Source: an uncultured Pelagibacteraceae bacterium
GTDB lineage: Bacteria; Pseudomonadota; Alphaproteobacteria; Pelagibacterales; Pelagibacteraceae
Direction: 5' to 3'
DNA: 43,483 nucleotides
Assembly: GCA_902577575.1 (NCBI GenBank)
Contig: CACGZQ010000006.1
Coordinates: 1 to 43,483, forward strand
This document shows, piece after piece, positions 37,039-43,483 of the stretch. A model generated the notes under the pieces. The model searched no databases and had not been told where the DNA came from. It saw only the letters and a program-made list of their open reading frames with translations. The position numbers and the translations under genes were made by a program. Position 1 is the first letter of the stretch. Every line of letters begins with the position of its first letter.

Positions 37039-39423
37039 ATGAAGACAACTTACGTAAAACCACTTTTACCATTAAGAGATATAGTGATATTTCCTTCAAT
37101 GATAGTTCCGCTTTTTGTTGGAAGAGATAGATCGATTAAAGCTTTACAAGAAGCTATGAAGTCGGACAAATCAATAATTTTAGTGACCCAAAAAAATTCA
37201 GAAGTAGATGATCCTACTAGCAAAGATTTATTTCAGTTTGGTTGCTTAAGTAAAATTTTACAATTACTAAAACTACCTGACGGAACAGTAAAAGTCTTAG
37301 TAGAGGGTGACAAAAGAGTTAAAGTTCAAAAATTTAATGAAAGTTCTGACAATTACTTAACCAGTGAAGTTGAAGTCGTAGAAGATACAAATATATCAAA
37401 AGATTTAGATCAGTTAGCTTTGGGTCTAGTAAAAAAATTTGAAAGGTTACAAGTTCTAAATAAAAAAGATTTGAACGATAGTTCAAATAATATCAAGAAA
37501 CTAAAAGATCCCTCACAGATCGCTCACAATATATCTGCAAACCTTAACATTCAAATTTTTGAAAAGCAGGAATTATTAGAAATAACGGACCTTAAAAAAA
37601 GACTAGAGAAAATCCACTCTTTTATTGAAAAAGAAACAAGTGTTATTTCAGTAGAAAAGAAAATTAGAGGTAGAGTCAAAAATCAAATGGAAAAAACTCA
37701 AAGAGAGTACTATCTTAATGAGCAACTAAAAGCTATTCAAAAAGAACTTGGAGAAATAGACGAGGGCAAGGATGAATTAGGCAATTTATCTAAAGCTATT
37801 TCAGACGCTAAAATGCCAAAGTTAGCAAAAGACAAATGTCTATCTGAATTAAAAAAATTAAAATCAATGAGCCCTATGTCTGCTGAAGCGACTGTGGTAA
37901 GGAATTACTTAGATTGGATGACAGAATTACCATGGTCAAACAAATCTAAAATTAATACCGATTTAAATAACGCTCAAAAAATTTTAGATGAAGATCACTA
38001 TGGTTTAGAAAAAGTTAAAGAAAGAATTATAGAATTTTTGGCAGTACAGAAAAGAATTCAAAAAATGAAAGGCCCGATACTATGTTTGGTAGGTCCTCCG
38101 GGTGTTGGTAAAACATCCCTTGGTAAATCCATAGCTAAAGCTACTAACAGAAAATTTATAAGAATCTCTTTAGGTGGAATTAGAGACGAGGCTGAGATTA
38201 GAGGTCATAGAAGAACTTACATAGGATCATTACCAGGAAAAATAATTCAAATGATGAAAAAAGCTGGTACTAAAAATCCACTTTTCCTTTTGGATGAAAT
38301 AGATAAAGTTGGAACAGATTATAGAGGAGATCCTTCTTCAGCACTTTTAGAAGCATTAGATCCTGAACAAAATAAAGAATTTAACGATCATTATCTAGAA
38401 GTTGATTATGATTTATCAGATGTGATGTTTGTAACTACTGCAAACACACTTAATATTCTACCACCACTTCTTGATAGAATGGAAGTAATAAGATTATCAG
38501 GTTACACAGAAGATGAAAAAGTGAATATATCTCAAAAGTTTCTTATACCCAATCAGAGTAATAATAATGGTTTGAAAAAAGAAGAATGGAATATAGATGA
38601 AGAAATTATAAGAAAAATTGTAAGACACTATACAAGAGAGTCTGGTGTTAGAAATTTAGAAAGAGAAATATCTAAAATTGCAAGAAAATTGGTTAAAAAA
38701 ATAGATAATAAAGAAAAAATTAATAATCCTATCAATGACAAAGATTTAAAAGAGCTATTAGGGGTTCAAAAGTTTAATTACGGAGAGATAGAAGAAGAGA
38801 ACAGAGTGGGAGTTGTAACAGGGCTTGCGTGGACAGAAGTTGGTGGAGAAATTTTAAAAATAGAGTCTGTGATTATGCCCGGAAAAGGAAAAATGCAAAT
38901 TACTGGTAAACTTGGAGATGTAATGCAAGAGTCAATAAAAGCTGCTAAATCATATATTAGATCCAAAAGTTTAGAATTTGGAATTATACCCCCTATATTC
39001 GATAAAAAAGATTTTCATATACACGTTCCCGAGGGAGCTACTCCTAAAGATGGTCCTTCCGCTGGTGTAGGCATGGTAACATCAATTATTTCAGCAATTA
39101 CAGAGATACCCGTAAATAAAAACGTAGCAATGACCGGTGAGATCACATTAAGAGGTTTAGTGCTACCTATTGGAGGATTAAAAGAAAAATTATTAGCAGC
39201 TCACAGAGCTGGTATTAAAAAAGTTTTAATACCAATGGAAAATAAAAAAGATCTTATTGAGGTTCCTAAAACTGTTCTCGACTCAATAGAAATAATTCCT
39301 GTAAAAAATGTTGATGAGGTTTTAAAAGTAGCTTTAACAAAACCGCTTAAAAGAGTTGAATGGGTAGATGTAGACCAAATCTCAAAAAAAGATAAATTAA
39401 AAAAAGAATTAAGCACACATTAA
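37039..39423 (+). CDS. lon: ATP-dependent protease Lon
   Basis: Single-chain AAA+ protease that degrades misfolded and regulatory proteins. The N-terminal substrate domain starts with PLLPLRDIVIFPSM. Walker A is GPPGVGKTSLGK, Walker B is LFLLDEIDKV. The catalytic serine S674 is in PKDGPSAGVG, and the lysine is in GGLKEKLLAAHRAG. 794 residues from ATG 37039; an in-frame TTG at 37021 would add six residues but lies inside the predicted promoter. It ends ten bases from the convergent glycosyltransferase, the only convergent pair in the window without overlap. Confidence 0.96.
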   Translation: MKTTYVKPLLPLRDIVIFPSMIVPLFVGRDRSIKALQEAMKSDKSIILVTQKNSEVDDPTSKDLFQFGCLSKILQLLKLPDGTVKVLVEGDKRVKVQKFNESSDNYLTSEVEVVEDTNISKDLDQLALGLVKKFERLQVLNKKDLNDSSNNIKKLKDPSQIAHNISANLNIQIFEKQELLEITDLKKRLEKIHSFIEKETSVISVEKKIRGRVKNQMEKTQREYYLNEQLKAIQKELGEIDEGKDELGNLSKAISDAKMPKLAKDKCLSELKKLKSMSPMSAEATVVRNYLDWMTELPWSNKSKINTDLNNAQKILDEDHYGLEKVKERIIEFLAVQKRIQKMKGPILCLVGPPGVGKTSLGKSIAKATNRKFIRISLGGIRDEAEIRGHRRTYIGSLPGKIIQMMKKAGTKNPLFLLDEIDKVGTDYRGDPSSALLEALDPEQNKEFNDHYLEVDYDLSDVMFVTTANTLNILPPLLDRMEVIRLSGYTEDEKVNISQKFLIPNQSNNNGLKKEEWNIDEEIIRKIVRHYTRESGVRNLEREISKIARKLVKKIDNKEKINNPINDKDLKELLGVQKFNYGEIEEENRVGVVTGLAWTEVGGEILKIESVIMPGKGKMQITGKLGDVMQESIKAAKSYIRSKSLEFGIIPPIFDKKDFHIHVPEGATPKDGPSAGVGMVTSIISAITEIPVNKNVAMTGEITLRGLVLPIGGLKEKLLAAHRAGIKKVLIPMENKKDLIEVPKTVLDSIEIIPVKNVDEVLKVALTKPLKRVEWVDVDQISKKDKLKKELSTH

Positions 39424-39433
39424 TTAATCATTT

Positions 39434-40315
39434 TTAATCCATCCATTCATAATATTTTTCTAAATTTTTTGATAAATAATCTGGTAGAAAACTATTATCA
39501 ACTTTTTTTAAAGTCTTTTGTGCAGTAAATTTTTTTTTGCTTTGACCAACGTCATGATCGTAAATAATTTTTCTCTCTTTAATTATTTTTTTCATATCTT
39601 CAATATTTAATCCGCTTTCTTCAAATTCAAGATGGTGCAAATAATTAGAAAATTTATAGAAAATCTCTTCTGGTTTTTTTATCGACGTAAAGTGCCACCC
39701 GCCTTTATCAATAATATCCACATTAGAGTATTTTTTTTTTGAAAAAATAGTATCAATTCTCCAAGCAGGATAAACTCTTCCTTTAATATTTCTTAACCAT
39801 TGAAAAGAAATTAAATCTTTTTTTTTACATGCTCTAGAGCCAATCCATTCAAAATTCTCTTGTATTAAATTAAATTTATAGAAAAAAACATATTGTTTAA
39901 ACATTGAAATTTTTTTCTTATATTTAAATTTTTCCAAATTTGGAATTTCATCAAGATCACTCGATAAAATTAGATCATCATTATTTGCATCTTTAAGACC
40001 CTCTAGTAAACTATTTCTTTGGAAATTTTCCCTTTCAACTGAATTATGCAGAATTTTATTATTTTTTAAACTTAATTTGTCATTTTGTAAAACTTCCAAG
40101 ATATTAGGAGGTTTTTTATCAACTACTATATAAATTATTTTATCTTTAAACTTAGAAAAATTATTAATATTAAAATTTAATTTTTTACTTTTTCCACTGT
40201 GCAGATATGTAGACTCCGTGATGATAAATTTTTTAACATACTTATTAAGAATATTTAGTCTTAGATCTAATAAAAGATCTTCATCAAAATACATAAAACA
40301 GTCATAAATATTCAT
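39434..40315 (-). CDS. GT17-family glycosyltransferase, copy A
   Basis: 293 residues of glycosyltransferase family 17 (beta-1,4-N-acetylglucosaminyltransferase type). Seen: IYDCFMYFDEDLLLDLRLNIL at the start, KKFIITESTYLHSGKSK, RNSLLEGL, the metal-binding SSDLDEIPN (about 116-124), WRIDTIFSKKKY, and GGWHFTSIKKPEE. It probably acts on a surface glycan; donor and acceptor are unknown. There is no signal peptide or membrane helix. It follows its paralogue (copy B) after six bases, and the two clearly come from a tandem duplication. Confidence 0.8.
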   Translation of the reverse strand: MNIYDCFMYFDEDLLLDLRLNILNKYVKKFIITESTYLHSGKSKKLNFNINNFSKFKDKIIYIVVDKKPPNILEVLQNDKLSLKNNKILHNSVERENFQRNSLLEGLKDANNDDLILSSDLDEIPNLEKFKYKKKISMFKQYVFFYKFNLIQENFEWIGSRACKKKDLISFQWLRNIKGRVYPAWRIDTIFSKKKYSNVDIIDKGGWHFTSIKKPEEIFYKFSNYLHHLEFEESGLNIEDMKKIIKERKIIYDHDVGQSKKKFTAQKTLKKVDNSFLPDYLSKNLEKYYEWMD

Positions 40316-40321
40316 ATTAAA

Positions 40322-41218
40322 TTAAACCTCAAACCAATCTTTATAGTTTCTCTTCTTACTAATCAAATAGTCTGGAAGAAATCTATCGTCTATTTTTTTT
40401 AATTTAACATCAGTCAACCATTTGCTCTGACTTGTTCTATCTTTCGTGTGATCGTATAAAGCTTTTTTATCAAAAATTGTTTGTTTTAAGTCCTCTAAAG
40501 AAATATTTGAACTTTCGTAATCTGGATAGTGAGAGAAAGATAAGAGTTTTTCATGAACACCTTCAGGAGTTTTAATACAAGTAAAATGCCAACCTCCATC
40601 TTCAATGAATCTTATGTTCCTATATTTCTTTTTTGAAAAGTGTGTATCCACTCTCCAAAAAGGATAATTTTTGTTTTTAATACTTCTAATCCATTGAGGT
40701 GATAAAAAATTCTTCTTTTTTGTTCCTTTTGATCCATACCAATTATAATTTTCGTAGTACAAATTAAATTTATAGTAAAACATTTTTTGTTTAAAAAAAA
40801 TAATATCATTATTAATATTTTGGCCGTAAATTTTTTGAATGTTTGGAATTTCATCTGAGTCACTTATAATTATAAAATCTTCATCATCTACGGTTTTAAT
40901 TACGTCGAGCAATCTATTTCTTTGATAAGCTTCTCGTCTTTGACCATTAATTAATTTTTTATTATTTTTAACAGTTTTATCGTCATTATCTTTTTCAATT
41001 AGAATATCCGGCGGCAGGTCATCTACAACAATGTATTCAATCTTATTTTTGAAATCTGGATAATCATTTATTTTAAAGTTTAAATTTTTTTTTTTGCCAT
41101 TATGTAGATATTTTGCTTCTGATATAACAAACTTCTCAACAAATTTCTTTAAGATATTAAATCTAATTTCAAGTAACATTGTTTCATCATGAAATAAGAA
41201 ACAGTCATAAATCTTCAT
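40322..41218 (-). CDS. GT17-family glycosyltransferase, copy B
   Basis: 298 residues, collinear with copy A: KIYDCFLFHDETMLLEIRFNIL, EKFVISEAKYLHNGKKKNL, IEYIVVDDLPPDIL, RNRLLDVI, ISDSDEIPN, WRVDTHFSKKKY, GGWHFTCIKTPEG and FLPDYL near the end. The SDSDEIP motif is the probable metal/nucleotide-sugar site. It is the first gene of the minus-strand pair and diverges from the epimerase fusion across 49 bases. The two copies have diverged considerably outside the motifs, so the duplication is old or the copies have different acceptors. Confidence 0.8.
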   Translation of the reverse strand: MKIYDCFLFHDETMLLEIRFNILKKFVEKFVISEAKYLHNGKKKNLNFKINDYPDFKNKIEYIVVDDLPPDILIEKDNDDKTVKNNKKLINGQRREAYQRNRLLDVIKTVDDEDFIIISDSDEIPNIQKIYGQNINNDIIFFKQKMFYYKFNLYYENYNWYGSKGTKKKNFLSPQWIRSIKNKNYPFWRVDTHFSKKKYRNIRFIEDGGWHFTCIKTPEGVHEKLLSFSHYPDYESSNISLEDLKQTIFDKKALYDHTKDRTSQSKWLTDVKLKKIDDRFLPDYLISKKRNYKDWFEV

Positions 41219-41267
41219 TAAAGTTGATTTCCTTTTTTTTTAAACTTAATTAATATATACATTTTGT

Positions 41268-43424
41268 ATGAAAAAAATAGTTATTACTGGTGGCCTTGGC
41301 TATATAGGATCTGAACTGTGTAAAATATATTCAGGATATAGTTGGAATGATCATATTACAGTAATTGACAATAGGTTTATATCAGAAAGAGTGAATCAAT
41401 TAAGAAATTGGAATATGAATTTTGTTCATGGCGATATTCTAGATAAAAAATTGATTAAAAAATATTGTGGTGAAGCAGATATTGTTCATCATCTAGCCGG
41501 AATAACAAGTGTACCAAGAGTAAAAAGCGAAAGCAATCAAGACAGTGATAATAAAATTAAACAAGTTGCAGAAGAGGGAACGCAAAATATACTTGATGTA
41601 ATAAAGTATAATTGCAAAATTATTATGCCTTCGACTCATGTTATTTACGAGGGTCTCAATAATGTAAAAAATGATTTAGAGGAGGACGAACCTGCTAAAC
41701 CAGTACTTTCTTATGGGCAATCAAAATTTATTAATGAAAAACAGCTCAAAAATTCAGGTAAGAATTACATAATTTTAAGGCTTGGATCAGTATACGGATA
41801 CTCAACAGACTCAACTCGAATAGATATAATGGCGAATTATTTTGCAAAAATAACTTCTCAAAGTGGGATGTTAAAGTTATTTGCCGGAGGTAGACAAATA
41901 AAAAGCCTTGTTCCACTAATTGATGTAGCAAGATGTTTTAAATTTATGGAAGAAAAAGACAATATCTCTTTTGAAACATTTAATGTGACCAAGGATACGA
42001 AAACAGTAAAACAAGTTGCTGAAATTTGTAGAAAAATTAACCCAAAAATTGAACTAAGGGAAACGAATGATGAAATTCCAAATTTAGGATTTTCATTATC
42101 CAATAGAAAACTAAAAAATACAGGGTTTAAATTTCTTTATGGTTTAGAGGAAAGTATGAAAGAGATGATTGTGAAATGGTCCAAACAAAATTTAATAAAA
42201 GAATTAGAATTTGTTAGAGATGGAGAAAACGAATTTACCGATGCAAGAGGGAAAATAAGTAATCATGAATTGACAGAACCGATTAATATGATTGGATTAA
42301 TTAATTCAAAAAAGGGCACGATCAGAGCTAATCATTATCACCCTCAACAAGAACAAAAATGTTTATTCACAAAAGGTCAAATCATTGAGGTTTATAAAGA
42401 TATTTTAAATACTGATTCACCAAAAATAACCCAAGTAGTTAATGAGGGACAGTTATCAATAATAAAACCTAATGTTGCGCATACTATGGTCTTTACAAAG
42501 GATACTACATTTTTAAATTTGGTACGTGGAGAAAGAGAGCATGACAATTACGGTATCACTCACACTATTAAACACCAATTCGTAGATGAAGAAGAAAAGA
42601 ATTTATTGTTAGAATGTTATAAGTTTGATTGTAGATCCTGTGGTAATACAAATTTAAAAAGAGTTGTATCACTTGGTTATCAACCTCTTGCAAATAATCT
42701 TTTAAAAAAAGAGAATGAGAAATGTGAATTATATCCATTAGAGATGAATTATTGTGATAGATGTCATAATTGCCAATTATCAGTTGCAGTTAATCCAAAA
42801 AAAATGTTTTCTAATTATTTATACACTTCTTCTACCTCTAAAGTATTTAGAGATCACTTTGTAAAAGCCTCGAAAAAATATATTAAAGATTTTAAGTTAA
42901 ATAAAAAAAAATCTTATATAATTGATATAGGTAGTAATGATGGAGTTGCATTAAAACCTTTTCTAGATCAAGGCTTTAAGAAAATTCTTGGAATTGAGCC
43001 AGCGAAAAATTTAGCTAAATTGGCTAATAAAAACAAGATTAAAACTTTCAACGGTTTTTTGAATAAAAAAAATATAAAAAATTTAAAAAAAAATGCAGAT
43101 CTAATTCTAGCCTCAAATGTTTTTGCTCATTCAGATAAACTAAACGAGATGGCTGAATGTATGTTTAAACTATTAAGTAAAAAAGGAACTATAGTTATAG
43201 AGGTACAGTACTTAATGAATACTTTAAAAGACCTTACTTTTGATAACATTTATCATGAGCATTATAACTATTGGTCACTTACCTCTTTAGTTAATTTTTT
43301 TAACCGATTAAACGGAAAAATATTTAGATCAGAAAAAGTAAATACTCATGGAGGCTCAATAAGAGTTTATATTAAAAAGGACTGCTCCAAAACAAACAAG
43401 AGAAATCAGTTTGTACTCACCTGA
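41268..43424 (+). CDS. Epimerase-cupin-methyltransferase fusion for nucleotide-sugar modification
   Basis: A single 718-residue frame with three modules. Residues 1-305: NAD-dependent epimerase/dehydratase (SDR) with TGGLGYIGSE (7-16), the serine region MPSTHVIY and YGQSK (149-153). Residues about 315-445: cupin of the WxcM/FdtA-like type, with RANHYHPQQEQKCLFTKG and IIKPNVAHTMVF. Residues about 453-718: sugar C-methyltransferase with zinc cysteines C455/C458 (CRSCG) and C496/C499/C502, GYQPLANNLL, the SAM loop VIDIGSNDGVAL-like IIDIGSNDGVAL (551-562) and HEHYNYWSL. Such domains build branched or methylated deoxysugars for surface glycans. After HGGSIRVYIKK the frame ends early; the usual C-terminal third of these methyltransferases is missing. 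Confidence 0.8.
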   Translation: MKKIVITGGLGYIGSELCKIYSGYSWNDHITVIDNRFISERVNQLRNWNMNFVHGDILDKKLIKKYCGEADIVHHLAGITSVPRVKSESNQDSDNKIKQVAEEGTQNILDVIKYNCKIIMPSTHVIYEGLNNVKNDLEEDEPAKPVLSYGQSKFINEKQLKNSGKNYIILRLGSVYGYSTDSTRIDIMANYFAKITSQSGMLKLFAGGRQIKSLVPLIDVARCFKFMEEKDNISFETFNVTKDTKTVKQVAEICRKINPKIELRETNDEIPNLGFSLSNRKLKNTGFKFLYGLEESMKEMIVKWSKQNLIKELEFVRDGENEFTDARGKISNHELTEPINMIGLINSKKGTIRANHYHPQQEQKCLFTKGQIIEVYKDILNTDSPKITQVVNEGQLSIIKPNVAHTMVFTKDTTFLNLVRGEREHDNYGITHTIKHQFVDEEEKNLLLECYKFDCRSCGNTNLKRVVSLGYQPLANNLLKKENEKCELYPLEMNYCDRCHNCQLSVAVNPKKMFSNYLYTSSTSKVFRDHFVKASKKYIKDFKLNKKKSYIIDIGSNDGVALKPFLDQGFKKILGIEPAKNLAKLANKNKIKTFNGFLNKKNIKNLKKNADLILASNVFAHSDKLNEMAECMFKLLSKKGTIVIEVQYLMNTLKDLTFDNIYHEHYNYWSLTSLVNFFNRLNGKIFRSEKVNTHGGSIRVYIKKDCSKTNKRNQFVLT

Positions 43425-43483
43425 ATATTTAGCAAAAAAGCATGGTATCAAAATCAACGACGCACAGCCTGAAAAAAAAATTA
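43363..43483 (+). CDS. Open frame fragment running off the window end
   Basis: After a stop at 43360-43362 a second frame stays open to the window end and, from 43378, reads like protein (RTAPKQTREISLYSPEYLAK...). It overlaps the end of the fusion gene in another frame. I do not recognise it. It may be the shifted continuation of the methyltransferase, the start region of a new gene, or an assembly join at the end of the source sequence. Confidence 0.3.

Noticed and set aside
40612-40863. Minus-strand frame of 83 residues inside GT17 copy B
   Set aside because: It overlaps the conserved GT17 frame on the same strand and has no motif of its own.
1-43483. CRISPR arrays, insertion sequences, prophage or toxin-antitoxin genes
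   Set aside because: No spaced direct repeats, transposase, integrase, phage structural or paired small toxin-like genes were seen on either strand.

Overview
The window looks like a piece of a SAR11-type (Pelagibacterales) alphaproteobacterial chromosome. The evidence is very AT-rich DNA with AAA/AAT/TTA-heavy codon use, almost no intergenic space (no gene-free stretch above 300 bases; the largest gaps are about 130-145 bases), many 1-4 base gene overlaps, and alphaproteobacterial marker neighbourhoods: an NDUFA12-like complex I protein next to a DUF2155 protein and aroQ-accB-accC, and tig-clpP-clpX-lon behind a tRNA-Leu. I see no prophage, insertion sequence or CRISPR array.

Layout. 1-3.1 kb: lptF (LPS export, cut by the window start) diverges from pepA-ndk. 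3.1-8.2 kb: purM-purN (minus) diverge from a DUF2066 gene, hda and aspS. 8.2-13.1 kb: a free-standing protein resembling the C-terminal part of class II ribonucleotide reductase; NDUFA12 and DUF2155 genes; aroQ-accB-accC (fatty acid synthesis and shikimate pathway); thiS-thiG (thiamin thiazole). 13.1-23.8 kb: an RNase E/G without its zinc link; penicillin-binding protein 1A, prfB (programmed +1 frameshift) and an AsmA-like protein in a tight operon; tyrS, anmK and a small alpha/beta hydrolase. 23.8-30.0 kb: a complete iscR-sufBCDSUTA iron-sulfur operon with a convincing IscR box at its promoter. 30.0-33.5 kb: glnA, a DMT exporter and a WecA/MraY-type sugar-phosphate transferase. 33.5-39.4 kb: tRNA-Leu(UAG), tig, clpP, clpX and lon, the protein quality-control block. 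39.4 kb to the end: a surface-glycan locus with two tandem GT17 glycosyltransferases and a three-domain epimerase-cupin-methyltransferase fusion that loses its reading frame close to the window end.

The genes are mostly core functions: translation (aspS, tyrS, prfB, tRNA-Leu), envelope building (lptF, PBP1A, anmK, AsmA-like), Fe-S assembly, nitrogen assimilation and proteolysis. The most interesting points are regulatory and architectural. Seven of eight convergent gene pairs overlap at their stops. Several genes have leaders of only a few bases (tig, clpX, lon). An 11-base element is shared by the clpX and lon starts. The suf promoter region carries IscR-like and Fur-like boxes. RNase E lacks its zinc link, the NrdJ-like domain stands alone on a new N-terminal module, and the sugar-modifying protein at the right end is a triple fusion. 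I do not see a clearly new multi-gene defence or metabolic system; the NrdJ-like orphan and the fusion protein are the best candidates for undescribed biology. All database comparisons are from memory of the families; none was run.
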